Positions 6,128 through 14,206 of a stretch of DNA of 16,918 nucleotides are shown here, piece after piece; the stretch's first letter is position 1; each line of letters begins with the position of its first letter. The position numbers and the translations under genes are program-made. The stretch covers positions 1 to 16,918 of the forward strand of contig WFUL01000209.1 of NCBI GenBank assembly GCA_015484985.1, written 5' to 3'. The notes beneath the pieces were generated by a model. The model ran no database searches and was not told where the DNA came from. It saw only the letters and a program-made list of their open reading frames with translations. Origin of the DNA: Anaerolineales bacterium (lineage in GTDB: Bacteria; Chloroflexota; Anaerolineae; Anaerolineales; DRMV01).

Positions 6128-7864
6128 ATGCACGCCATCAATCTCGCCCTGGCCCGGCGCTTCGAACGTCTGGCCGACCTGTTGGAAATCCGCGGGGACG
6201 AGGCCTACAAGATTCGCGCCTACCGCCGCGCGGCCGAAACCCTCTACCAGTTGCACGAACCCGTCACCCGTTACGCCGAAGAAGGCCGCTTGCGCGAGCT
6301 GCCCGGCATCGGCCCGGCCCTGGCCCGGAAAATTCAGGAGTTCCTGGAGACGGGGGAGATTTCCGCCCTCACCCGCCTGCAGCGGGAGGTGCCGCCCACC
6401 TTGCTGGACTTGCTCCACCTCCCGGGATTGGGCCCGGCTAAGGTGCGCGCCCTTTGGAAGACCCTGGGGATTACGGACCTGCCCTCCCTGGAAGCCGCGC
6501 TGCGCGCGGGAAAAGTGCATCAGGTACCCGGGTTCGGAGCCAGGACTGTGGACCGCCTGTTGAAGGCCCTGGCGGAATTTCAGGCCCGACCTCCGGAGCA
6601 CCTTCTGGCCCACGCGCGGGATATGGGCTCCTTCCTCGTTCAGTGGCTTCGTGATGTCCCCGGCGTCCATCGCGCGGAAATCACCGGTCCGGTGCGGCGC
6701 TGGGTGCCCTTCGTGCCCCATCTGGACCTGCTGGTGGCCGCCTCGGTTCCTCCCGGGGAATTGCTCTCCATTCTCCTCGGTCACCCCTTGGTGGAAACGG
6801 GTCGGGTGCAGGACGACGGACGCCTGGAACTGCGCGACCTGGAAGGCCTGCCCATCATGGTGCACCTCGCGGGAGAGGCGAGTTTCGGGACGGCCTGGGC
6901 AGTCACCACCGGCAGTGTGGCCCACTGGCAGGGCCTGCAACGGCTGGCCGAGGCCAAGGGCTGGCACTTGAGCCCCCAAGGCCTGGGACCGGTAGGGGAG
7001 GAAACCCCGATACCCGATGAGGAAACGCTGTACACGGCCCTGGACCTGCCCTGGATTCCACCAGAATTACGGGAGGGTCGGGGCGAAATCGAAGCCGCGC
7101 GCCAGGGCGCCCTCCCCTCGCTTCTCCCTTGGGACGCGTGGAAAGCCGATTTGCACACCCATACCCGCTGGAGCGATGGTGCGCTGGACCTTCGCGACCT
7201 GGTGACCGCCGCCTGGAAACGAGGCCTTCGGGTCATCGCCATCACCGACCATTCCCCGGCCCAGCATGTGGCCAATGGCCTGAGTGTGGAACGATTGCGG
7301 AAACAACGGGAAGAAGTGGAAAAGGTGCGTGCTGAGTGGGGAGACCGCATCCTCATCCTGCACGGTGCGGAAGTGGACATTCTCCCCGATGGCTCCCTGG
7401 ATTATCCCGACGAGGTCCTGGCGGAACTGGACATCGTCATCGCCTCTCCCCACATGGCCTTGCGCCAGGACGCCCAAGAGGCCACACAACGGCTGGTCCG
7501 GGCCGCATCCCACCCCTGGGTGGACATCATTGGACACCCGCGGGGGCGCATGTGGCCCCGACGGCCGGGTCTGCCCTTGGATATGGACGCCCTCCTTCGT
7601 GCCGCGCTGGAGCATCAGGTGGCCCTGGAGGTCAACAGCAACCCCCATCGCCTGGACCTGGGCGAAGAAGACCTGCGCCGCGCGGCCCAGGCCGGTGTGC
7701 TCATTGCCATCAACACCGACGCCCATCACCCCCACGATTTCGCCTATCACCTTTTCGGAGTCGCCCTGGCACGACGCACCTGGGTGGACCCGACCCTGGT
7801 CCTCAACGCCTGGGAGCCCGAACGGCTGATGGCCTGGCTCCGGGAGCGGAAATCCAGGGCGTGA
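6128..7864 (+). CDS. polX: PolX family protein (X-family polymerase core plus PHP nuclease domain), polymerase site degenerate
   Basis: Bacterial PolX proteins fill short DNA gaps and trim 3' ends through a C-terminal PHP domain in base excision repair. This one has 578 residues, the normal length. Helix-hairpin-helix motifs lie at LPGIGPALARK (58-68), LPGLGPAKVRALW (98-110) and VPGFGARTVDRLL (133-145). The palm should carry a GDxD pair and a later VDxR; here the matching segments read VPHLD (H198, D200) and PIMVHL (M244), so two of three metal-binding aspartates are lost. The thumb landmark TTGSVAHW (260-267) is kept. The PHP site looks complete: H343, H345, D350, D374/H375, E415, H442, H470, D531 and H533. 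AGGAGG lies five bases before the ATG. I infer a nuclease with no gap-filling activity. It is divergent from the aro operon and convergent with the methyltransferase gene. Confidence 0.92.
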   Translation: MHAINLALARRFERLADLLEIRGDEAYKIRAYRRAAETLYQLHEPVTRYAEEGRLRELPGIGPALARKIQEFLETGEISALTRLQREVPPTLLDLLHLPGLGPAKVRALWKTLGITDLPSLEAALRAGKVHQVPGFGARTVDRLLKALAEFQARPPEHLLAHARDMGSFLVQWLRDVPGVHRAEITGPVRRWVPFVPHLDLLVAASVPPGELLSILLGHPLVETGRVQDDGRLELRDLEGLPIMVHLAGEASFGTAWAVTTGSVAHWQGLQRLAEAKGWHLSPQGLGPVGEETPIPDEETLYTALDLPWIPPELREGRGEIEAARQGALPSLLPWDAWKADLHTHTRWSDGALDLRDLVTAAWKRGLRVIAITDHSPAQHVANGLSVERLRKQREEVEKVRAEWGDRILILHGAEVDILPDGSLDYPDEVLAELDIVIASPHMALRQDAQEATQRLVRAASHPWVDIIGHPRGRMWPRRPGLPLDMDALLRAALEHQVALEVNSNPHRLDLGEEDLRRAAQAGVLIAINTDAHHPHDFAYHLFGVALARRTWVDPTLVLNAWEPERLMAWLRERKSRA

Positions 7865-7915
7865 ATCCCACAACCTCTGCAGGGCCTTTATGCAGCACGG
7901 GGGAGCGACGGAGCC

Positions 7916-9853
7916 TCAAGGCTGTTCGCGGTTTACCACCGCGGCTTCCCGATGAGCTCCCACGGCTTCCAGGATTTCGGCCGCCAGCCAGTATTTGCGG
8001 AAAGGCGGCATGAGGTAAACCCCCTGGGCCCACTCCTTCAACTGGTGGATGAGCTCCACGGCCAGGCGCAGGCCCTCCTTCCACCCCCGGTCGCCAGCCC
8101 GCTCCATGAGGCCCATGACCTTGTCCGGAATGTAAATCCCCGGCACCTCGTTGTGCAGGAAGCGGGCATGTCGGGCGCTATAGAGGGGAAGCACGCCGAC
8201 CAGCACCGGGATGGGGAGGGGGCCATAGCGTTCTTCGTACATCTGCAGGAAGCGCAGGGCCTTTTCCGGTTCGTATACCGGTTGCGTGAGGGCAAAATCC
8301 GCGCCCGCGCGTATCTTACGGCGCAGCACTTTCATCTCGCGTTCAGGGTCGGCGGCCATGAGGTTCAGCGCACACCCGATGAAAAAGCGCGTGGGCTCAT
8401 CCAAGACATTACCGGCGTAGTCCTTTCCCTGGTTGAAACTCTGCTTGATGAGTTTGATCAACCCGGAAGGCACCACGTCGTAGGCATCCATGGCTTCGGG
8501 ATAATCACCGATGGAGGTGGGATCGCCCATGACGACGAAGATGTTCCGAATGCCCAGCGCGTGCGCAGCCAGTAAGTCCCCCTGAACCCGCAGGAGATTT
8601 CGCCCTCGGGTGGGGAAGTGGAGGGTAGTCTCAATACCCACATCTTCCTGAATCCGATGGCATACGGCCCAGGGGCTCATGCGCATCCGGGCCATGGGGC
8701 TGTCGGCCACGTTGACCACGTCGGCCCCGGATTCCTTGAGCAGCGCCGCGTGGGCCAGGGTCTTGTGCACGGAAACCCCACGCGGAGGGGACATCTCCAC
8801 TGCGAACACGAACTTTCCTCGTGCCAGCTTGCGGGCCAGCTCACTGGGCCAGGGCTCCTCTTCTTCCTCCTCCTGGCCTGCTTCCTGGAGATGGTCCCGG
8901 GGGCCTTCCACAACTTCAACATCAGGACCCATCTCAGACAAGGGAATGGTTTGCAAAGTCTTGGCGATGGCCCGGATGTGTTCCGGCGTCGTACCGCAGC
9001 ATCCGCCGATAAAGCGCGCCCCCCATTGGGTAAACTGACGGGCATAATCACCGAAGTAATCGGGGGTGGCGGGATAGAGAATGCGCCCACCGGGGAGGCG
9101 TTCCGGCCAGCCCGCGTTGGGCTTAATCCAGTACAGGGCCTCGGGCACGGCCTTGCGCATGGCCTTGAGCACCCGCAGGAGCTGGGCAGGGCCACCGGAA
9201 CAGTTCGCTCCCAGGATATCCACACCCCAATCCCGCAGCTGTCGGGCCACCTGAGCCGGGGTCTCGCCCAAGAGCGTACGGTCGTCGCGTGTGTAGGTCA
9301 TGGAGACCACCACGGGGAGATGCGGAGCGACCTCTCGCGCGGCCAGAAAGGCCTGATGGGCCTCATCCAGGCTCACCATGGTCTCGATGACCAGCAAATC
9401 CACCCCTGCTTCCACCAGGGCCTGGATTTGTTCCCGAAAAGCCGCGCGCGCTTCCTCCTGAGAAACTCGGCCAAAGGGCGCGATACGCACCCCCAAAGGG
9501 CCGATGTCCCCCGCGACCAGGACCTCGTTCTCTTTGAAAGCCGCCAGCACCGCGCGCCGGGCCAATTCCACGCCTGCTTTGTTGATGTTCGCAACCTGCT
9601 CCTCCAGCCCATGCTCCGCCAGACGGAAACGATTGGCACCGAACGTGTTGGTCAGCAGGATTTGAGCGCCGGCTTCCAGGTATTGGCGGTGCACGTCGGC
9701 CACCAGGGCCGGTTGGCGAATGTTCAAGGCATCAAAACATTCGTCAAAGGGAATGCCCTTGGCATGGAGCATGGTGCCCATGGCACCGTCCAGCGTCACG
9801 GGATGGGTTTGGCGGCGTAGCCACCGGAAGAAGGCCTCACGATTGGGTGTCAT
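7916..9853 (-). CDS. Bifunctional homocysteine S-methyltransferase / 5,10-methylenetetrahydrofolate reductase
   Basis: The protein has 645 residues and two domains. Residues about 10-300 are a homocysteine S-methyltransferase (as in MetH N-terminus or MmuM), with zinc-ligand cysteines C218 in GANCSGG and C285/C286 in GGCCGTTPEH. An acidic linker (about 328-333, six glutamates) joins it to a methylenetetrahydrofolate reductase domain (about 346-640) starting FVFAVEMSPPRG. The architecture is that of B. subtilis YitJ. The reductase makes methyl-THF; the first domain transfers a methyl group to homocysteine to give methionine. The folate-binding, cobalamin and activation domains of full MetH are absent, so the methyl donor is uncertain: S-methylmethionine, SAM or a separate corrinoid protein are possible. 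GGAGG five bases before ATG 9853 sets the start. An upstream in-frame ATG at 9877 lies within a leader hairpin and is rejected. Confidence 0.92.
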   Translation of the reverse strand: MTPNREAFFRWLRRQTHPVTLDGAMGTMLHAKGIPFDECFDALNIRQPALVADVHRQYLEAGAQILLTNTFGANRFRLAEHGLEEQVANINKAGVELARRAVLAAFKENEVLVAGDIGPLGVRIAPFGRVSQEEARAAFREQIQALVEAGVDLLVIETMVSLDEAHQAFLAAREVAPHLPVVVSMTYTRDDRTLLGETPAQVARQLRDWGVDILGANCSGGPAQLLRVLKAMRKAVPEALYWIKPNAGWPERLPGGRILYPATPDYFGDYARQFTQWGARFIGGCCGTTPEHIRAIAKTLQTIPLSEMGPDVEVVEGPRDHLQEAGQEEEEEEPWPSELARKLARGKFVFAVEMSPPRGVSVHKTLAHAALLKESGADVVNVADSPMARMRMSPWAVCHRIQEDVGIETTLHFPTRGRNLLRVQGDLLAAHALGIRNIFVVMGDPTSIGDYPEAMDAYDVVPSGLIKLIKQSFNQGKDYAGNVLDEPTRFFIGCALNLMAADPEREMKVLRRKIRAGADFALTQPVYEPEKALRFLQMYEERYGPLPIPVLVGVLPLYSARHARFLHNEVPGIYIPDKVMGLMERAGDRGWKEGLRLAVELIHQLKEWAQGVYLMPPFRKYWLAAEILEAVGAHREAAVVNREQP

Positions 9854-9873
9854 AAAAACCTCCTTCCAAAAGG

Positions 9874-9933
9874 TCATGGCCCAACGTAGCCTTCCGGCTA
9901 CGGTCGGGCCATGAGATTGGTTTGACTATTGTA
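9874..9933 (-). promoter_or_regulatory. Candidate promoter and leader hairpin of the methyltransferase/MTHFR gene
   Basis: On the minus strand, TACAAT (9933-9928) is a plausible -10 box, with no convincing -35. It is followed by a long hairpin: TCATGGCCC (9914-9906) pairs with GGGCCATGA (9882-9874), and CGTAGCC (9902-9896) pairs with GGCTACG (9891-9885) around a GGAA tetraloop of the GNRA type. CCTTTT follows the stem, then the ribosome binding site. No known methionine riboswitch consensus was recognised. The hairpin is clear in the sequence; the promoter and a control role are inferred. Confidence 0.5.
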
Positions 9934-9985
9934 CCCCTTTTTTCCACCCTTATGAAATCCTTTTGGGACTGAGATCGAAGCAAGT

Positions 9986-10020
9986 ATTTGTGTGGGACGA
10001 CTTCGCCACCCCACACAAAT
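9986..10020 (-). terminator. Terminator-like hairpin after the macro-domain gene
   Basis: A perfect 11-base stem pairs ATTTGTGTGGG (9986-9996) with CCCACACAAAT (10010-10020). It lies 16 bases beyond the macro-domain gene stop. The minus-strand tail is A/U-rich inside the stem but lacks a long U-tract, so termination may be partial. Its core resembles the hairpin at 1058-1084. Confidence 0.65.
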
Positions 10021-10035
10021 TTATCCTTCTCCGCC

Positions 10036-10599
10036 TCAGCCCATGACCGGGTCCCAGGCCTCCACGAAGGCCTGAACGGTGGGCGCGTCGTAGACCACCA
10101 TGCGGATGAGGCGCAAGGGGGTATCGGAATGCTCTTCCAGGTAGGTCTTCAAGGTCTGGTAAATAACCCGGGCCGCGCGGTCCTTCGGAAAGCCGAAAAT
10201 CCCGGTGGAAATCGCGGGTAGGGCGATGGACGTGCACCCCAACTCCTCTGAGCGGCGCAGGGAACCTCGAATCGCGGCGGCCAGTTTGGCGTCCTCATCC
10301 CCTTCTCCCCATACCGGCCCCACCGCGTGAATGACGTACTTCGCGGGAAGCTGTCCCGCGGTGGTGTATGCGGGCTCCTCGTGGGTCACAGGGCCGTGCC
10401 GGGCCACCCATTGACGGCTTTCTTCCTGGATGACCTGACCGCCCTTCTTCACGATGACCCGGGCCAGGCCTCCGCCGTGCTCCAGGTACTTGTTGGCCGC
10501 GTTCACCACCGCATCCACCCGTTCTTGGGTGATGTCACCCTGGACCAACTGCACCAGGGTCTCTCCAAACCGGCGCTCCCGTAACACCTGCTGGGTCAT
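10036..10599 (-). CDS. Macro-domain protein (ADP-ribose-binding, probable hydrolase)
   Basis: Macro domains bind ADP-ribose; stand-alone bacterial members often hydrolyse O-acetyl-ADP-ribose or remove ADP-ribose from proteins or nucleic acids. The protein has 187 residues and is a single domain. It shows GDIT (21-24), VNAANKYLEHGGGLA (32-46), VIHAVGPVWG (89-98) and the phosphate-binding loop STGIFGFP (131-138). The start at 10599 has AAGGAGG seven bases upstream. It lies 69 bases downstream of uvrA on the same strand with no terminator seen between, so the two are probably cotranscribed. That context fits a role in ADP-ribosylation tied to DNA damage, but this is inference. The exact substrate cannot be read from the sequence. 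Confidence 0.9.
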   Translation of the reverse strand: MTQQVLRERRFGETLVQLVQGDITQERVDAVVNAANKYLEHGGGLARVIVKKGGQVIQEESRQWVARHGPVTHEEPAYTTAGQLPAKYVIHAVGPVWGEGDEDAKLAAAIRGSLRRSEELGCTSIALPAISTGIFGFPKDRAARVIYQTLKTYLEEHSDTPLRLIRMVVYDAPTVQAFVEAWDPVMG

Positions 10600-10668
10600 G
10601 GGCCTCCCTCCTTCACCTTTGGATTTCCTGGCGGCACCATCGTGACATCCGCGGGGATACAGCCGCCC

Positions 10669-13602
10669 TCACGCCAATTTTCGCTGGGATTCCAGAACCG
10701 ACACCAACTGTCCAGCGGCTTCCAGGTAACGACGGAGATATTTGCCGGTGTAGGACGTGGGATGGGCCATCACTTCTTCCGGCGTACCTTCGACCACCAC
10801 CTGGCCACCCGCATCGCCTCCCTCCGGCCCCAAGTCGATAATCCAGTCCGCCACCTTGACCACATCCAGGTTGTGCTCAATCACGATGACGGTGTTGCCC
10901 ATGTCCACCAAACGGTTCAAGACCTGGATGAGCTTGTGCACATCTGCGGCGTGCAAGCCCACCGTGGGCTCGTCCAGGATGTAGACCGTGTGGCCGGTGG
11001 GCTTCTTGGAAAGTTCCCGGGCCAGCTTGATGCGCTGGGCCTCGCCGCCGGAAAGGGTAGGCGCGGGCTGCCCCAGGCGAATGTAGCCCAGGCCCACGTC
11101 TTGCAGAATTTGCAACTTGCGTCGAAGGGCAGGGATGGCTTCGAACAGTTCCAGCGCCTCGTCCACCGTGAGGTTGAGGACCTCCGCGATGTTCATTCCT
11201 TTGTAGCGGATTTGCAGGGTTTCTCGGTTGTACCGGGCGCCCTTGCACACCTCACAAGGCACGTACACATCGGGGAGGAATTGCATCTCGATGCGCAACT
11301 GCCCCTGTCCCTGACAGGCCTCACATCGCCCTCCCTTCACGTTGAAGGAGAACCGGCCCGGCTTATAACCGCGGATTTTGCTCTCGGGAAGCTGGGCAAA
11401 GATGTCCCGGATATGGGTGAACACCCCGGTATAGGTGGCGGGGTTGGAACGCGGGGTGCGACCGATGGGCGATTGGTCGATGTTGATGACCTTGTCCACA
11501 TGCTCCAGGCCCTCAATACGCTCATGGGCACCGGGATGTATCCGGGCCTTATGGAGATAACGGGCCAGGGCTTTGTAGAGCACTTCGACCACCAGGGTGG
11601 ACTTCCCGGAACCCGATACCCCGGTCACCACGATGAGTTTGCCCAAAGGGAAGCGCACGGTGATGTTCTTCAGGTTGTGTTCCCGGGCACCCACCACGGT
11701 GAGGTAGGCGCCGTTTCCCCGGCGTCGGCGTTGCGGAATGGGCACCTGTTTGCGTCCCGTGAGATACGCGGCGGTGATAGAGGTCGGGTGCTGGAGCAGA
11801 CCCTCCAGAGGCCCGGAATAGACCACCCGGCCGCCATGTTCCCCGGCACCGGGGCCCAAATCCACCACCCAATCTGCCGCCCGGATGGTATCCGGGTCGT
11901 GTTCCACCACCAGGACGGTGTTCCCCAGGTCCCGTAACCCTTTGAGGGTCTGAAGCAACCGGTCCGTGTCCCGCGGATGCAGGCCGATGGAGGGTTCGTC
12001 CAAAACGTACAGCACGCCGGTCAGGCCCGAGCCCACCTGGGTGGCCAGACGGATGCGCTGGGCCTCGCCACCGGAAAGGGTGTTGGCCGTGCGGTCCAGG
12101 GTCAGGTAATCCAGGCCCACGTCCACCATGAAGCGCAAGCGGGTTTCCAGCTCCCGCAAAATCCGTCGGGCGATGAGACGCTGTTGGGGCGTGAGGGATT
12201 GGCCCTTGGAGGTCCGCGGACCCCCGTCCACCTTCCCCCGGTCCTGTTCCCCTTCCCCGGTCCCTCCGTTGGACAGGGAACGCACCCATTCCAAGACCTG
12301 CTTCACCGTCCAGGAGGCCACCTGGGCGATGTTGACCCCGGCCACCGTGACGGCCAGGGCCTCAGGACGCAGGCGGGCGCCTTTGCAAGCGGGACAGGGC
12401 CGTTGAATCATGAGGGATGCCAGGCGTTCCCGCACATTGTCCGATTCCGTCTCTTGATACCGCCGCATGAGGTGGGGGATGACCCCCTCGAAGGTACCGG
12501 TACCGTAAAGGAGGGCCCGCAGCGCGGCATGGGGCAATTCCCGCACCGGTGTGTGCAAATCGATGCCCAGGACCCGGGCCACGCGGCGCAGGCGCCACCA
12601 TTGCATCCCGCCCGGCGCCCACTCCCAGTAGGCGATGGCCCCTTCGGCCAGGGACCGGTCCGGGTCCGGGATGAGGAGTTGGGGGTCGATTTCCATGTGG
12701 AAGCCCAGGCCCTCACACGAGGGACAGGCGCCATAGGGCGTGTTGAAGGAAAACAGTCGGGGTTCCATTTCGGGGAAGGAGATGTTGTGGTCGGGGCAGG
12801 TGAGGTACTCGGAAAAGAACAGGTCCTGAGGTTCGCCTTCCTCTCCGGGTCGCGGGAGACGGTGCACGATGAGGAAACCCTGGCCCAGTTTGAGGGCCGT
12901 CTCCACGGAATCGGTCAGCCGGGTGATGAATTCGTCCCGCTCTTGCGGGTCTTCGTCGTGCCGCAGAACCAGACGGTCCACCACCGCCTCAATGTGATGG
13001 ATTTTGTACCGGTCCAGTTCAGGGATGGGCTCCTCGTCCAGGTCATACAGTTCCCCGTCAATGCGCACACGAGCGAAGCCTTGGCGTTGCAAGTCTTCCA
13101 GGGTCTTCCGGTAAACACCTTTCCGGCCCCGCACGACGGGAGCCAGCAGATAGAAACGGGTCCCTGCAGGCAAATTCAACAGCGCGTCTACGATTTCCTG
13201 GGCGGACTGCTTTACCAACGGACGTCCACACTCGGGACAATGTGGCTGCCCCACGCGAGCGAAGAGCAAGCGCAGGTAATCGTAGATTTCCGTGACCGTG
13301 CCCACGGTGGAGCGGGGGTTGTGACTGACGCCCCGTTGGTCGATGGCCACCGCAGGGGAAAGGCCCTCGATGGTGTCCACATCGGGCTTCTGCATCAAGC
13401 CCAGGAACTGACGGGCATAGGCCGAGAGGGATTCCACGTACCGACGCTGGCCCTCGGCGTAAATGGTATCGAAGGCCAGGGAGGACTTGCCCGACCCGGA
13501 GAGCCCGGTGATGACCACCAGGGCCTCTTTGGGCATTTCCACGGTGATGTTCTTGAGATTGTGGACGCGCGCCCCGATGACGCGCAACACTTTTTCGGCC
13601 AT
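10669..13602 (-). CDS. uvrA: UvrA, excinuclease ABC subunit A
   Basis: UvrA is the damage-recognising ATPase of nucleotide excision repair; it loads UvrB on DNA. The product has 977 residues from ATG 13602, a usual family length. It has two ABC modules: Walker A GLSGSGKSS near the N-terminus (33-41) and GVSGSGKST in the second half, and two signature motifs LSGGEAQRI, followed by VLDEPSIGLH and ILDEPTVGLH. Zinc modules are CPDH...CPSCEGLG in the first half (second ligand His, a common variant) and CEAC...CEVCKGA in the second. A hydrophilic, glycine-rich insert of about 25 residues (about 12205-12285) precedes the first signature. The start is uncertain: ATG 13623 or TTG 13629 would extend it, none has a good ribosome binding site, and I chose 13602 because family members begin close to VIGARVHNLKNI. 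Confidence 0.96.
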   Translation of the reverse strand: MAEKVLRVIGARVHNLKNITVEMPKEALVVITGLSGSGKSSLAFDTIYAEGQRRYVESLSAYARQFLGLMQKPDVDTIEGLSPAVAIDQRGVSHNPRSTVGTVTEIYDYLRLLFARVGQPHCPECGRPLVKQSAQEIVDALLNLPAGTRFYLLAPVVRGRKGVYRKTLEDLQRQGFARVRIDGELYDLDEEPIPELDRYKIHHIEAVVDRLVLRHDEDPQERDEFITRLTDSVETALKLGQGFLIVHRLPRPGEEGEPQDLFFSEYLTCPDHNISFPEMEPRLFSFNTPYGACPSCEGLGFHMEIDPQLLIPDPDRSLAEGAIAYWEWAPGGMQWWRLRRVARVLGIDLHTPVRELPHAALRALLYGTGTFEGVIPHLMRRYQETESDNVRERLASLMIQRPCPACKGARLRPEALAVTVAGVNIAQVASWTVKQVLEWVRSLSNGGTGEGEQDRGKVDGGPRTSKGQSLTPQQRLIARRILRELETRLRFMVDVGLDYLTLDRTANTLSGGEAQRIRLATQVGSGLTGVLYVLDEPSIGLHPRDTDRLLQTLKGLRDLGNTVLVVEHDPDTIRAADWVVDLGPGAGEHGGRVVYSGPLEGLLQHPTSITAAYLTGRKQVPIPQRRRRGNGAYLTVVGAREHNLKNITVRFPLGKLIVVTGVSGSGKSTLVVEVLYKALARYLHKARIHPGAHERIEGLEHVDKVINIDQSPIGRTPRSNPATYTGVFTHIRDIFAQLPESKIRGYKPGRFSFNVKGGRCEACQGQGQLRIEMQFLPDVYVPCEVCKGARYNRETLQIRYKGMNIAEVLNLTVDEALELFEAIPALRRKLQILQDVGLGYIRLGQPAPTLSGGEAQRIKLARELSKKPTGHTVYILDEPTVGLHAADVHKLIQVLNRLVDMGNTVIVIEHNLDVVKVADWIIDLGPEGGDAGGQVVVEGTPEEVMAHPTSYTGKYLRRYLEAAGQLVSVLESQRKLA

Positions 13603-13750
13603 GGCTGTGCGTTCGCCTTCCATACCCAATGCCGTCTTGTGGGGTCCGTCCCTTTACTTTAGCACAAGCCCGGCGGGTTGTACGTCCTTTCTCCCGTCTC
13701 GAAGGCCTTGGAGTAAGGAAGCCCAGCGGGTCCAGAAGGGAGGAAGGAGG

Positions 13751-14206
13751 TCAACGGCGGCGGAACAGCGCTCGTTGGATTTCCCGTTCGGCTTCCTTGC
13801 GCGCGATTTCCGCGCGCTTGTCGTACTTCTTCTTCCCCCGCGCCAGGGCGATTTCCACTTTGGCCAGGCCGTTCTTGATGTACATGCGGAGGGGGATGAT
13901 GGTCATGCCCTTCTCCCGCACCCGGTTCCACAGGCGCAGGATTTCCTTTTTGTGCAAGAGGAGTTTGCGCTTACGCCGGGGGTCGTGGTTGTAATGGCTG
14001 CCATGGCGATAAGGCGCGATGTACGCATCCACCAACCAGGCCTCCAGATTGTCGTCAATCAGCACAAAGGCCTCATTGAGGCTCACCTGACCGGCACGCA
14101 CGGACTTGATTTCCGTCCCCTTGAGCACAATGCCCGCTTCCAGCGTTTCCTCGATGTGATAATCCCGCTTGGCTTTACGGTTGGTAGCCACCGTACGCTC
14201 GCTCAT
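13751..14206 (-). CDS. smpB: SsrA-binding protein SmpB
   Basis: SmpB binds tmRNA and carries it into stalled ribosomes for trans-translation. The product has 151 residues, typical for the family. Signature segments are NRKAKRDYHIEETLEAGIVL (9-28), LKGTEIKSVRAGQVSLNEAF, HGSHYNHDPRRKRKLLLHK and a basic C-terminal tail, GKKKYDKRAEIARKEAEREI, that folds in the decoding site. The ATG overlaps the stop of the upstream membrane-protein gene (ATGA), with GGAGG nine bases before it. No tmRNA gene (ssrA) was found in the window. About 145 bases separate it from uvrA; whether uvrA is on the same transcript is unclear. Confidence 0.96.
   Translation of the reverse strand: MSERTVATNRKAKRDYHIEETLEAGIVLKGTEIKSVRAGQVSLNEAFVLIDDNLEAWLVDAYIAPYRHGSHYNHDPRRKRKLLLHKKEILRLWNRVREKGMTIIPLRMYIKNGLAKVEIALARGKKKYDKRAEIARKEAEREIQRALFRRR

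Noticed and set aside
7865..7915. Possible terminator between convergent polX and the methyltransferase gene
   Set aside because: Only a 5-base stem (CTGCA 7877-7881 with TGCAG 7891-7895) without a U-tract is present; too weak to call.
11977..13662. Open frame of 561 codons on the plus strand opposite uvrA
   Set aside because: It is antisense to conserved UvrA motifs with no recognisable protein features; similar shadows at 10642-11937, 8618-9820 and 14922-16400 were dismissed for the same reason.
13603..13750. LexA-type SOS box or promoter upstream of uvrA
   Set aside because: No CTGT-N8-ACAG and no full CGAAC-N4-GTTCG site is present; TAAAGT resembles a -10 box but has no -35, so no promoter is called.
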